DNA from: VRUE01 sp035266685
GTDB lineage: Bacteria > Actinomycetota > Thermoleophilia > Solirubrobacterales > 70-9
Direction of reading: 5' to 3'
Length of the DNA stretch: 24,519 nucleotides
Assembly: GCA_035266685.1 (NCBI GenBank)
Contig: DATFMX010000068.1
Span: 1-24,519 of the forward strand
The translations under genes were made by a program, and so were the position numbers. The notes under the pieces are model-generated. The model was given only the letters and a program-made list of their open reading frames with translations, did not search any database and was not told where the DNA came from. Of this stretch, positions 7,959 to 15,557 are shown one piece after another; the stretch's first letter is position 1, and each line of letters opens with the position of its first letter.

Positions 7959-7964
7959 TAGAGT
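7959..7964 (+). promoter_or_regulatory. -10 box of miaB, leaderless type
   Basis: TAGAGT ends 7 bases before ATG 7972. No convincing -35 was found at 16-18 bases. No Shine-Dalgarno is present in the short space between box and start codon. Confidence 0.45.
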
Positions 7965-7971
7965 CTGGGCC

Positions 7972-9288
7972 ATGCCCAGCTACCATGTCACCACGTTCGG
8001 CTGTCAGATGAACGTGCACGACTCCGAGCGCATGCAGGGGATGCTCGAGTCGCTCGGCTACGAGGCGGCGGCGAGCCGCGAGCAGGCCGATGTGATCCTC
8101 TTCAACACCTGCTCGATCCGCGAGTCGGCGGACAACCGCTTCGTCGCCCACCTGGGCGAGGCGAAGCGGCTCAAGTCCGAGGACCCGCAGCGGGTGGTCG
8201 GCGTCGGCGGCTGCTGGGCGCAGTCGGTCAAGGACGAGGTCTTCGAGCGCTTCCCCTTCGTCGACGTCGCCTTCGGGCCGGGGCAGATCCACCGCCTCGC
8301 CGAGTTCCTCAACTCGGACTCGCTCAGCGCCCAGGGCTACTTCGAGTTCGAGGACTTCTCCGGCCACCTGCCGGCACGGCGCGAGCGCGAGTTCCAGGGC
8401 TGGCTGCAGATCTCGCAGGGCTGCAACTGCAAGTGCTCGTACTGCATCGTGCCCTCGACCCGTGGCCGCGAGCAGAGCCGCGACCCGGCCGAGCTGGTCG
8501 TCGAGGCGGAGGCGTTGGCGGCGGACGGGGTGCTCGAGCTGACCCTGCTCGGCCAGAACGTGAACAGCTACGGCCGCGACCTGCCGCGCGACTCGCGGAT
8601 CGGCTTCGCCGAGCTGCTGGCGAGGGTCGACGCGGTCGAGGGAATCGAGCGCATCCGCTACACCAGTCCGCACCCGAAGGACATGAAGGAGGATGTGATC
8701 CGCGCCCACGCCGAGCTGCCGGCGCTCTGTGAGCACATCCACCTGCCGCTGCAGTCGGGCTCCAGCGCCGTGCTCAAGCGGATGCGGCGCACCTATGACC
8801 GGCAGCGCTACATGGACCGCGTCGCGCTGATCCGCGAGCACGTGCCGGACTGCGCGATCACCACCGACATCATCGTCGGCTTCCCGGGCGAGACCGAGGC
8901 CGACTTCGAGCAGACGCTCGAGGTGGTCGAGGAGGTCGGCTACGACAGCGCCTTTACCTTCATCTTCTCGCCGCGCCGCGAGACCGAGGCGGCGACGCTC
9001 GGCGACCAGGTGCCGCACCCGGTGAAGCGCGAGCGGATGGAACGGCTGGTCGAGCTGGTGCAGCGGCGGGCGACCGAGCGCGCGCAGCGCTTCGTCGGGC
9101 GCGAGATGGAGGTTCTGGTCGAAGGCCCGAGCCGCACCGACGAGACGCGGCTGCGCGGCCGGACCAGGCACAACAAGACGGTCAACTTCGACGGGGCGGC
9201 CGAGCCCGGCGAGCTTGTCAGGGTTGAGATTGACGGGGCCACCTCAACCACCCTCAGCGGGGTATCGGCGAAGCCGATCCCCGTTTGA
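7972..9288 (+). CDS. miaB: tRNA-2-methylthio-N6-dimethylallyladenosine synthase MiaB
   Basis: A 438-residue radical-SAM methylthiotransferase that adds the 2-methylthio group to i6A37 in tRNA. The N-terminal UPF0004 domain has three cluster cysteines: Cys11 (TFGCQMNVHDSERM), Cys47 (FNTCSIRESA) and Cys81 (GGCWAQ). The radical-SAM motif CNCKCSYC has Cys151, Cys155 and Cys158, with an extra Cys at 153. LLGQNVNSYG, HIHLPLQSGS and TDIIVGFPGETE are typical. A TRAM domain closes the protein (about 379-432). Length is normal. Its stop overlaps the miaA start (TTGA), which makes sense because MiaA makes the substrate of MiaB on the same tRNA position. Confidence 0.96.
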   Translation: MPSYHVTTFGCQMNVHDSERMQGMLESLGYEAAASREQADVILFNTCSIRESADNRFVAHLGEAKRLKSEDPQRVVGVGGCWAQSVKDEVFERFPFVDVAFGPGQIHRLAEFLNSDSLSAQGYFEFEDFSGHLPARREREFQGWLQISQGCNCKCSYCIVPSTRGREQSRDPAELVVEAEALAADGVLELTLLGQNVNSYGRDLPRDSRIGFAELLARVDAVEGIERIRYTSPHPKDMKEDVIRAHAELPALCEHIHLPLQSGSSAVLKRMRRTYDRQRYMDRVALIREHVPDCAITTDIIVGFPGETEADFEQTLEVVEEVGYDSAFTFIFSPRRETEAATLGDQVPHPVKRERMERLVELVQRRATERAQRFVGREMEVLVEGPSRTDETRLRGRTRHNKTVNFDGAAEPGELVRVEIDGATSTTLSGVSAKPIPV

Positions 9289-10016
9289 CCGTCCTGGCGA
9301 TTTTTGGGCCTACCGGGGTGGGGAAGACCGGGGTCGCCTTGGCTCTCGCTGAGAAGCTTCGGGAGCGCGGCGGGAACCCGGTCGCCATTTCCTGCGATGC
9401 GCTTCAGGTCTATGAGGGCTTGAGTGTCCTCACGGGGGTCGCCTCGGCCGAGGAGAGGGAGAAGCTGGAGCATCGTCTGGTGGAGTTCGTGCCGGTCACT
9501 CAACCATTCTCCGTCGGCGACTACATGCGCCTGGCCCACGACGAGATCGATCGGGCGCTGGCGGCGGGGCGGACGCCGATCGTGGTCGGCGGGACCGGGC
9601 TCTACCTGCGCGCAGCCATAGCCGAGCTCTCCCTCGTCAAGGCGCCGCCGGAAAGCGAGGACTCGGAGCTCTGGTCGCCGCAGACGCGGCTGCCGACGCG
9701 GATCTTCGGCCTCGACATGGAACGGGCGAAGCTCTACGAGCGGATCGACGCGCGCACCGAGGCGATCGTCGCCGGCGGGGCGGAGCAGGAGGTCCGCCGG
9801 GCGGAAGAGCTCGGCCCGTCGCGCACCGCGCGCAAGGCGCTCGGCTTCGACGAGCTGCTCGGCGGCGACGTCGAGCGGATGAAGAAGCGCTCGCGCAACT
9901 ACGCCCGCCGCCAGCTCACCTGGATGCGCAAGATCCCCAACCTGACGACGATCGACCGCAGCGAGCTCGGCGATGCGGGAGTCGCTGCCGAGATCATGGC
10001 TAGGCTGGGCTCGTGA
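9285..10016 (+). CDS. miaA: tRNA dimethylallyltransferase MiaA, internally shortened
   Basis: A 243-residue MiaA that prenylates A37 of tRNA. It has the P-loop FGPTGVGKTGVA, the catalytic SCDALQVYEG segment, PIVVGGTGLYLRAAI, then RIFGLDMERAKLYERIDARTEAIVAGG, ARKALGFDELL and NYARRQLTWMRKIP. Usual length is about 290-320. The part between GLYLRAAI and WSPQTRLPTRIFGL is only about 30 residues, so the insert that normally contains the DP..A..I.P.D..R..RALE segment is missing. The frame runs through without a stop, so this is an in-frame loss. The start is TTG 9285, overlapping the miaB stop as TTGA; no ATG or GTG lies near the conserved P-loop strand. Activity is likely but not certain. Confidence 0.88.
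   Translation: MTVLAIFGPTGVGKTGVALALAEKLRERGGNPVAISCDALQVYEGLSVLTGVASAEEREKLEHRLVEFVPVTQPFSVGDYMRLAHDEIDRALAAGRTPIVVGGTGLYLRAAIAELSLVKAPPESEDSELWSPQTRLPTRIFGLDMERAKLYERIDARTEAIVAGGAEQEVRRAEELGPSRTARKALGFDELLGGDVERMKKRSRNYARRQLTWMRKIPNLTTIDRSELGDAGVAAEIMARLGS
10001..10006 (+). promoter_or_regulatory. Candidate -10 box of the dapF-like gene, inside miaA
   Basis: TAGGCT ends 6 bases before GTG 10013 and lies in the last codons of miaA. It matches the pattern seen before other genes here. Translational coupling through the GTGA overlap is an equally good explanation for expression, so the box may be chance. Confidence 0.3.
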
Positions 10017-10855
10017 GATTCGAGAAGTGGACGGCGCTGGGCAACGACTACGCGATCGTCGAGGCCGACGCGCTGCCCTGGGAGCTGACGCCCGCCCGGG
10101 CGCGGCGGATCTGCGACCCGCACTTCGGGGTCGGCTCCGACGGGGTGTTGCTGCTCTCGCGCAGCGAGGACCCCGAGTTCGTCGCCGAGCTGCGGATCTT
10201 CAACCCTGACGGCTCCGAGGCCGAGCTCTCCGGCAACGGGGCGCGCGAGGCGATCCTCTACCTGCGGCGCCACGGCTGGACCGGCGAGGACGTCTTCTCG
10301 ATCTCCACCGTCGCCGGGCCGATCACGCCGACGATCACCTCGGAGCGCACCTGCTCGGTCGACATGGGCAGGGCGGCGACCGTGTCGAAGGACTTTCCCG
10401 AGGGTGAGCCGGACGGCCGCGGCACCCTCAGCGCGGCGGGCCGCGAGTGGGAGTTCCAGCATGTCTCGATCGGCAACCCGCAGTGCGCGATCGTCGTCGG
10501 CGAGCAGCTCGAGCAGCTCGACCTGGCGGCGATCGGGCCGGAGATCGAAGGCCACCGGGCCTTCCCCAACCGCACCAACGTCTCCTTCCTGCGCATCGAC
10601 GGCAGTCGTGTGCGGGCGCGGATCTTCGAGCGTGGCGTGGGGGAGACGCTCTCCTCCGGGACCGGCGCCAGCGGCGCCGCGGTGACCGCCGTGCTGCGCG
10701 GCGCGCAGAGCCCGCTCACGGTCGAGCTCGACGGCGGCGAGCTCGAGGTCGAGGTCTCCGGGGACCTCGGCGTCCGCCTCACCGGCTGGGCCGAGCCGAT
10801 CTGCGCCGGCGAGCTCTCGCCGGAGCTCGTCGCGGCACTGTCCGAGCTCACCTAA
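10013..10855 (+). CDS. dapF: Diaminopimelate epimerase-like protein lacking both catalytic cysteines
   Basis: A 280-residue DapF-fold protein of normal length: FEKWTALGNDYAIVEA, GVGSDGVLLL, RIFNPDGSEAELSGNGAR, SIGNPQCAIV, FPNRTNVSFL and IFERGVGETLSSGTGAS all align to DapF. In DapF, two cysteines act as acid and base, one after GNGAR and one in ACGTGAC. Here they are Glu79 (GNGAREA) and Ser215 (LSSGTGAS). The GNPH histidine is Gln as well. The remaining substrate-binding residues (Asn and the ERG.GET segment) are kept, which argues against a decayed pseudogene. Either it epimerises LL-DAP by another mechanism or it does a related isomerisation; PhzF, a DapF-fold relative, uses Glu. It overlaps miaA by four bases (GTGA) and lies 15 bases before a DapL-like gene, supporting a diaminopimelate role. 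Confidence 0.85.
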   Translation: MRFEKWTALGNDYAIVEADALPWELTPARARRICDPHFGVGSDGVLLLSRSEDPEFVAELRIFNPDGSEAELSGNGAREAILYLRRHGWTGEDVFSISTVAGPITPTITSERTCSVDMGRAATVSKDFPEGEPDGRGTLSAAGREWEFQHVSIGNPQCAIVVGEQLEQLDLAAIGPEIEGHRAFPNRTNVSFLRIDGSRVRARIFERGVGETLSSGTGASGAAVTAVLRGAQSPLTVELDGGELEVEVSGDLGVRLTGWAEPICAGELSPELVAALSELT

Positions 10856-10861
10856 TAGATT
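10856..10861 (+). promoter_or_regulatory. -10 box of the dapL-like gene, leaderless type
   Basis: TAGATT begins one base after the dapF-like stop and ends 9 bases before GTG 10871. No Shine-Dalgarno is present in the 15-base intergenic space. Confidence 0.45.
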
Positions 10862-10870
10862 CTCGCGCCC

Positions 10871-12040
10871 GTGGGAATCGCAGACCCGTCAAAGCGCCTG
10901 GAGGCGATGCCTCCGTACATGTTCCAGGAGCTCGAGCGGCGGATCGCCGACAAGCGCGCCGCCGGCATCGACGTGATCAGCCTCGGCATCGGCGATCCGG
11001 ACGAGCCGACCTACTCGCACATCGTCAACGCGATGCAGGCGGCGGTCGCCGATCCCGGCACGCACCAGTACCCGAGCAACCGCGGCCGGGCGGAGTTCCG
11101 CGAGGGCTTCGCCGGCTTCTACGAGCGCCGCTTCGGGGTCGAGATCGATCCCGAGAACGAGGTGATCCCGGCGCTCGGCGCCAAGGAGTGCATCTACAAC
11201 CTCTGCTTCGCCTTCCTCGACCCGGGCGGCGTCGCGCTCGCGTCCGATCCCGGCTACCCCGTCTACACCGGCGGCCCGATCCTCGCCGGGGCGACGCCGG
11301 AGCTGCTGCCGCTGGTGCCCGAGCTGGGCTTCGCCCCGGACCTCACCGCGGTGCCGGCCGACGTCGCGGCGAAGGCGCGGCTGATGTTCATCAGCTATCC
11401 CAACAACCCGACCGGCGCGGTCGTGCCGGAGGGGTTCTTCGACCTGGTCGTCTCCTTCGCCCGCGAGCACGAGATCCTCGTCGTCCACGACAACGCCTAC
11501 TCGGAGACGACCTACGACGGCTACGTCGCCCCGAGCTTCCTCGCCACCCCCGGCGCCAAGGAGGTCGGGGTCGAGGTCTTCTCGCTCTCCAAGGGCAGCA
11601 ACATGACCGGCTGGCGCTGCGCGGCGATCCTCGGCAACGCCGACGCCGTGCAGACCTACTGGCGGCTGAAGACCAACATCGACTCGGGCATGTTCGAGGC
11701 CGTGCAGCTGGCGGGCGTCGCCGCGCTGGAGGGGCCGAGCGGGCCGCTCGAGCGGATGAACGAGACCTACGCGCGGCGCCGCGACCTGGTCGTCTCGGCG
11801 CTCGACGAGATCGGCGTCGAGGTCACGCCGCCGAAGGGCACGATCTACGTCTGGGCGCCGGTGCCGAAGGGCCACAGCTCGACCTCCTTCGCCGAGTTGG
11901 TGCTCGAAGAGGCCGCGGTCGTCGTCTCGCCGGGCTCGATGTACGGGCCGAGCGGCGAGGGCTTCTTCCGCATCTCCCTGACGACGCCCGACGAGCGCAT
12001 AACCGAGGCCGTCGAGCGCATGCGCGAGCACCTCTCCTGA
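10871..12040 (+). CDS. dapL: LL-diaminopimelate aminotransferase-like class I/II aminotransferase
   Basis: A 389-residue fold-type I PLP aminotransferase. DVISLGIGDPDEPTYSHIV, HQYPSNRGRAEFREGFAGFYERRFGV, the LGAKECIYNLCFAFLDPG segment, SDPGYPVYTGG and SYPNNPTGAV are those of the DapL/DapC-direct group; SLSKGSNMTGWR carries the Schiff-base Lys241, and the Arg near the C-terminus (FFRISLTTP) should bind a carboxylate. DapL converts tetrahydrodipicolinate and glutamate directly to LL-diaminopimelate, by-passing the succinyl or acetyl route. Succinyl-DAP aminotransferase (DapC) is the alternative. Position next to the DapF-like gene supports a DAP/lysine role. Most relatives read SLSKT where this has SLSKG. 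The GTG start is set by the conserved N-terminus and the TAGATT box. A hipBA module follows. Confidence 0.88.
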   Translation: MGIADPSKRLEAMPPYMFQELERRIADKRAAGIDVISLGIGDPDEPTYSHIVNAMQAAVADPGTHQYPSNRGRAEFREGFAGFYERRFGVEIDPENEVIPALGAKECIYNLCFAFLDPGGVALASDPGYPVYTGGPILAGATPELLPLVPELGFAPDLTAVPADVAAKARLMFISYPNNPTGAVVPEGFFDLVVSFAREHEILVVHDNAYSETTYDGYVAPSFLATPGAKEVGVEVFSLSKGSNMTGWRCAAILGNADAVQTYWRLKTNIDSGMFEAVQLAGVAALEGPSGPLERMNETYARRRDLVVSALDEIGVEVTPPKGTIYVWAPVPKGHSSTSFAELVLEEAAVVVSPGSMYGPSGEGFFRISLTTPDERITEAVERMREHLS

Positions 12041-12050
12041 GCGGCTGATT

Positions 12051-12064
12051 TTCCCGAACGGGAA
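12051..12064. promoter_or_regulatory. hip operator 1
   Basis: The perfect inverted repeat TTCCCG-AA-CGGGAA. It shares the core CCCGAACGGG with two further sites, and its core starts at 12053, exactly 50 bp before the next. It lies 10 bases after the dapL-like stop. HipB-family repressors bind such palindromes upstream of their own operon. Confidence 0.75.
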
Positions 12065-12101
12065 TATTCGGGCTGAAATCGGCTGAAACGCGCAAGATTC
12101 C

Positions 12102-12113
12102 TCCCGAACGGGA
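12102..12113. promoter_or_regulatory. hip operator 2
   Basis: The inverted repeat TCCCG-AA-CGGGA with the same ten-base core as operators 1 and 3. The core starts at 12103, exactly 50 bp from each neighbour. Outer positions are less symmetrical than in the other two copies. Confidence 0.72.
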
Positions 12114-12143
12114 AGATGTGCCCCTAGCAATGTCCAGCTGGCC

Positions 12144-12167
12144 TAATATCATCCCGAACGGGATGAT
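12144..12167 (+). promoter_or_regulatory. hip promoter -10 and operator 3
   Basis: TAATAT (12144-12149) is a good -10 box. It overlaps the longest operator, a perfect 9-bp-arm palindrome ATCATCCCG-AA-CGGGATGAT (12148-12167) whose core starts at 12153. The operator runs into the hipB start codons (12163 and 12166). A repressor bound here would block polymerase directly, so autorepression by HipB or HipBA is expected. Confidence 0.7.
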
Positions 12168-12381
12168 GGAGATTCAGGTCAAAACGCCGGAGGAGCTAGG
12201 TGCGCTGGTGCGCAGCCGCCGCACTGGGCAGAAGCTGACTCAGGAGGATCTCGCTGCCGTAGCTCTGGTCACGCCGCGCCTGGTGGGTGAACTGGAGCGT
12301 GGAAAGCGGACCGCACAGCTTGATGGGGTGCTGCGGATCCTCGCCGCGCTCGGAATCGATCTCGTTGCGAAGCCCCGATGA
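12163..12381 (+). CDS. hipB: HipB-like antitoxin, Xre-family repressor
   Basis: A 72-residue helix-turn-helix protein: LGALVRSRRTGQKLTQEDLAAVALVTPRLVGELERGKRTAQLDGVLRILAALGIDL is a classic Xre/HipB fold with little else attached. It should neutralise HipA and repress the operon by binding the three palindromes upstream. ATG 12163 (or 12166) is chosen because the TAATAT box and operator 3 lie just before it; a GTG at 12118 would add 15 residues but would put the promoter inside the gene. The stop overlaps the hipA start (ATGA), the normal coupling in toxin-antitoxin pairs. Confidence 0.85.
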   Translation: MMEIQVKTPEELGALVRSRRTGQKLTQEDLAAVALVTPRLVGELERGKRTAQLDGVLRILAALGIDLVAKPR

Positions 12382-13652
12382 CCGCGCTCGATGTCTATCT
12401 GCACCGGAGTCGCGTAGGCCGGCTGGAGCGCCTCGACGGGGCGCAGCTGGAGTTCGCCTACGTGCCCGCCTGGGTCGCCGAGGGAGAGCCGCTTTCGCTT
12501 TGCCTGCCGCTGAGGGAGGAGCCGTTCTCCGATCGCGAATGCCGGCCGTTCTTCGCCGGTCTGATTCCGGAGGGTCAGTTCCTGAAGGCAGTCGCGCGCG
12601 CGCTTGGCGTCTCGGCCGGCAATCCGTTTTCGGTCCTCGAGGAGATCGGCGGCGAGTGCGCCGGCGCCGTTTCGCTCGTGCCGCAGGAGACTGAGCCCCC
12701 GTTCGATCGCTCGCCGCCGCCCCACTGGCTCGACGAAACGGAGCTCTCTCAACTGCTGAAGGACCTGCCGATGCGACCCCTGTTGATCGGCTCCGACGGG
12801 GAGGAGGAGGTCCTGAGGCTGTCGCTGGCCGGCGCCCAGAACAAGCTCCCGCTTCTGGCCGATAACGCCCGGCTGGGGATCACGCGAGGCAGGCCGCCGA
12901 GCAGCCACATCGTCAAGAAGCCAGACCTCGGCTTGCCCGAGCTCGTCGTCAACGAGGCCTACTGCCTGGCGCTCGCACGCGAGTCGGGCCTCGACGCCGC
13001 CCACGCAAAGCCGATCGAGGCCGACGGCCAGGAAGGCCTTCTGGTCGAGCGCTATGACCGTGAGCGGTGTGACAACGAGGCAGAGGTTCGGCGCATCCAT
13101 CAGGAGGACTTCTGTCAGGCGCTCGGCTTCATGCCGGAGCAGAAGTACGAGGGGGAAACCGGCCCCGGCGCCGCCGAGTGCGCGGCTCTGCTGCGCGCCC
13201 ACGCCGTCGTACCGGGGCGCGATCTCCTCGCCTTCCTCGACGCCCTGCTCTTCAATCTGCTAATCCGCAATTCGGACGCCCACTCGAAGAACTACTCGCT
13301 GCTGCTCGATGGCAGCGACGCGCCGCGACTCGCGCCGCTCTATGACCTGCTCTCGGCCAGCGTCTACGGCGGTGGCTACGGGCGCAAGATGGCGATGAAG
13401 TACGGCGGCGAGTACCGACCGCGGTACGTCCGGGGGCGACATCTCGATCAGATGGCCGGCGACCTCGAGGTTTCCGCCCGCCTGGTTCGCTCCCACGCGG
13501 CCGACCTCGCCGAGCGGGTCGTGTCGGCCCGAGCCGGCGCCCGGGCGCAGCTGCCGGGGTACTGGCAGGACAGACCGCTGCTGGACGAGATCGACGCGAC
13601 GGTCGCCGATGCTGCCGACGCGCTGAACAAGGCAGCGGCCGAACCGGCGTGA
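12378..13652 (+). CDS. hipA: HipA-like serine/threonine kinase toxin
   Basis: A 424-residue full-length HipA. The N-terminal subdomain (about 1-105) has FFAGLIPEGQFLKAVARALGVSAGNPFSVL and GGECAGAVSL. The kinase part has LRLSLAGAQNKLPL (the ATP-loop region), HIVKKPDL, NEAYCLALARESGL, LVERYDR and IHQEDFCQALG. The catalytic loop is IRNSDAHSKNYS (Asp300, Asn305) and the metal-binding motif LAPLYDLLSA has Asp323. Key residues look intact. The E. coli enzyme phosphorylates glutamyl-tRNA synthetase and causes persistence; the target here is unknown. It overlaps hipB and ends one base from the convergent stop of the metallo-hydrolase gene. Confidence 0.93.
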   Translation: MTALDVYLHRSRVGRLERLDGAQLEFAYVPAWVAEGEPLSLCLPLREEPFSDRECRPFFAGLIPEGQFLKAVARALGVSAGNPFSVLEEIGGECAGAVSLVPQETEPPFDRSPPPHWLDETELSQLLKDLPMRPLLIGSDGEEEVLRLSLAGAQNKLPLLADNARLGITRGRPPSSHIVKKPDLGLPELVVNEAYCLALARESGLDAAHAKPIEADGQEGLLVERYDRERCDNEAEVRRIHQEDFCQALGFMPEQKYEGETGPGAAECAALLRAHAVVPGRDLLAFLDALLFNLLIRNSDAHSKNYSLLLDGSDAPRLAPLYDLLSASVYGGGYGRKMAMKYGGEYRPRYVRGRHLDQMAGDLEVSARLVRSHAADLAERVVSARAGARAQLPGYWQDRPLLDEIDATVADAADALNKAAAEPA

Positions 13653-13653
13653 C

Positions 13654-14496
13654 TCAGGCCGCTTCGCGCTCCTCGCGCTTGCGCCAGTAGCGGTCGAGGC
13701 CGCGCCATTGGTATTGGGGCGGGACGCACTGGATCATCTCCTTGGCGGTCCCGTCGCTTGCCGAGGCCTCGGCGACGCGCTCGCGGTGGCGGGTCTCGTA
13801 GTCGGCCTCGGAGAGGTCGCGGGCGAGCTGCGCCTCCTCGCGCAGGCGATCCTTGAGCAGGGCGAGGTGGGGGAGGGGGTCGTCAATTGCGCCGAAGTGG
13901 GTCAGGGCGAGGCGGGTGGGTTGCCAGGCTTCGATGACACCGATTGAGTCCTCCCAGGCCTCGATGTCGATGTCGGGCGGTGGCGTGGGGGGCACGATCA
14001 GCTCGAGACCCGGGATCCTGGCGCCGGCGACGTCGCCGACGAAGGCGGTGCCGCTCTCCTCATGCAGGTAGCCGACATGGTGGGAGGCGTGGCCGGGGGT
14101 GTAGGCGACGCGCATGCCGAGCACGGTCTCGCCGCCGGCCAGCGGCTTCACGTTCGCCTCCGGGACCGGCACGATCTCACCCCAGAGGCGCTCCATCGCG
14201 TCGCCGTAGAGGCGCTCGGCGCTGGCCAGCAGCTTCGAGGGGTCGACCAGGTGCGGCGCGCCGCGCTCGTGTACGTAGACCTCCAACTCCGGCCAGCGGC
14301 GGACCAGGGCGCCGGTCGCCGCGGCGTGGTCGAGGTGGATGTGGGTCAGCAACAGCGCCCGCGGCCGTTCCTCCCCGAGCGCCGCGAGCAGCGTCTCGAC
14401 CGAGGACTCCGGGCCGGGATCGACCAGGGCGTCGCCGACCTGCCAGCAGCCGATCACGTGCGACCGGCCGAGGTGCTCGACGTCGATTACCCGCAT
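13654..14496 (-). CDS. Metallo-beta-lactamase-fold hydrolase
   Basis: A 280-residue MBL-fold protein. The metal signature LLLTHIHLDHAAATG gives His52, His54, Asp56 and His57; later ligands are in YTPGHASHHVGYL, AFVGDVAGARIPG and LALTHFGAID. A C-terminal extension (about 225-280) is rich in Arg/Glu and ends WRGLDRYWRKREEREAA. The overall form resembles glyoxalase II-like or quorum-quenching-type hydrolases; the substrate cannot be told. The ATG at 14496 follows the epimerase stop by 17 bases on the same strand, so the two are probably co-transcribed. It ends one base from hipA in convergent orientation. Confidence 0.85.
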   Translation of the reverse strand: MRVIDVEHLGRSHVIGCWQVGDALVDPGPESSVETLLAALGEERPRALLLTHIHLDHAAATGALVRRWPELEVYVHERGAPHLVDPSKLLASAERLYGDAMERLWGEIVPVPEANVKPLAGGETVLGMRVAYTPGHASHHVGYLHEESGTAFVGDVAGARIPGLELIVPPTPPPDIDIEAWEDSIGVIEAWQPTRLALTHFGAIDDPLPHLALLKDRLREEAQLARDLSEADYETRHRERVAEASASDGTAKEMIQCVPPQYQWRGLDRYWRKREEREAA

Positions 14497-14513
14497 CGCG
14501 GCAAGGTGGCCCG

Positions 14514-15509
14514 TCAGGCGGCGGACGGCGCCGGGAAGCGGTCGTCGTCGGCGAGCGTCTGCCGCAGGCCCTCCTCGAGCCCGCGCGGCGCGTAGCCGAG
14601 CTCGCGGCTGGCCTTCTCGTGGCTGGCCCAGAAGGTGACGTTGTCGGCCGAGGAGATCAGCTCGCGCAGGTTCGGCGGCTGGCCCATCAGCTTGCCGACC
14701 AGCGGCCCGACCGGCGTCAGCGCCTTCATCAGCGCGGTCGGCATCGCGTAGCGCGGCGCCTTGCGGCCGGTCGCCGCGGCGACGGTCTCGACCGCCTCGC
14801 GCATCGTCGTCACCGGCCCGCTGAGCACGTAGGTCTCGCCGACCCGCCCCTTGTCGAGCGCCAGCAGGATCCCGCCGGCGATGTCCTCGACATGGGTCAG
14901 GCAGATGCCGAGCTCGGGGAAGGGCAGCAGCGGCAGCCGCCCGGCGAAGAACTGCTCGAGCAGATCGGCGACCTGCGAGGTGTCGTCGGGGCCGTAGACG
15001 CCGCCGGGCTGCACGATCACGCCGGGCAGGCCGTCCTCGATCATCCGCTTGGCGACCCGGTGCGCCTCGAGCTTCGTCTCCTCGTAGTAGGAGGTGAACT
15101 CGCGCCCTGGGTGCTCGTAGCTCTCGTCGACCACCTGGCGGTGGGTGTTGCCGAAGACGCCGACCGTGGAGACGTAGACGAGCTTCGCGACGCCGGCCTC
15201 GCGGGCGGCGCTGAGCACCCGCTCGGTGCCGGCGACGTTCGCCTCCCACATCGCCGGGTGCTGCTTGGCGGGGATTCCGATCTCGTACATCGCGGCGGCG
15301 TGGACGACGGCGTCGCAGCCCGCCATGCCGCTGCGGATCGCCTCGGCGTCGCCGAGGTCGCCGGTGACCAGCTCGCAGCCGAGCGCGCTCAGCTTCGCCG
15401 CCTTCTGGGGGCTGCGGACCAGGCAGGCGGCCTCGTCGCCGCGCGCCCGCAGCTGCCGCGCGACCTCGCCGCCGATGAACCCGGTTGCCCCCGTCACGAA
15501 GACCCTCAT
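14514..15509 (-). CDS. NAD(P)-dependent epimerase/dehydratase, extended SDR family
   Basis: A 331-residue extended short-chain dehydrogenase. The nucleotide-binding motif VTGATGFIGG (residues 5-14) is followed by VTGDLGD, VVHAAAMYEIG, VYVSTVGVFG (Ser114) and the catalytic YYEETK (Tyr142, Lys146). VIVQPGGVYGPDD and THVEDIAGGILLALDKG are typical of dihydroflavonol-reductase or hopanoid-associated sugar epimerase-like members. The substrate is unknown. It has a TAGGCT box 8 bases upstream of the ATG on its own strand, diverging from the hflX promoter, and leads a two-gene unit with the MBL-fold hydrolase. Confidence 0.88.
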   Translation of the reverse strand: MRVFVTGATGFIGGEVARQLRARGDEAACLVRSPQKAAKLSALGCELVTGDLGDAEAIRSGMAGCDAVVHAAAMYEIGIPAKQHPAMWEANVAGTERVLSAAREAGVAKLVYVSTVGVFGNTHRQVVDESYEHPGREFTSYYEETKLEAHRVAKRMIEDGLPGVIVQPGGVYGPDDTSQVADLLEQFFAGRLPLLPFPELGICLTHVEDIAGGILLALDKGRVGETYVLSGPVTTMREAVETVAAATGRKAPRYAMPTALMKALTPVGPLVGKLMGQPPNLRELISSADNVTFWASHEKASRELGYAPRGLEEGLRQTLADDDRFPAPSAA

Positions 15510-15517
15510 CGCCGCAC

Positions 15518-15549
15518 AGCCTATCCGGGTTGGTGGCGACGCCTACAAT
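15518..15549. promoter_or_regulatory. Divergent leaderless-type promoters of the epimerase and hflX
   Basis: Only 48 bases separate the two start codons. On the minus strand TAGGCT (15523-15518) ends 8 bases before ATG 15509. On the plus strand TACAAT (15544-15549) ends 8 bases before GTG 15558. Neither gene has a Shine-Dalgarno. The two polymerase footprints would overlap, so the promoters probably compete. Confidence 0.5.
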
Positions 15550-15557
15550 CGAGTCGA

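Noticed and set aside
12118..12162. hipB starting at GTG 12118
   Set aside because: This would put the TAATAT box and operator 3 inside the coding region and add residues with no match to the family.
12041..13653. hipBA as part of a larger mobile island
   Set aside because: No integrase, transposase, terminal repeats or tRNA attachment site lies next to it. The module may have been acquired, but the window shows no borders.
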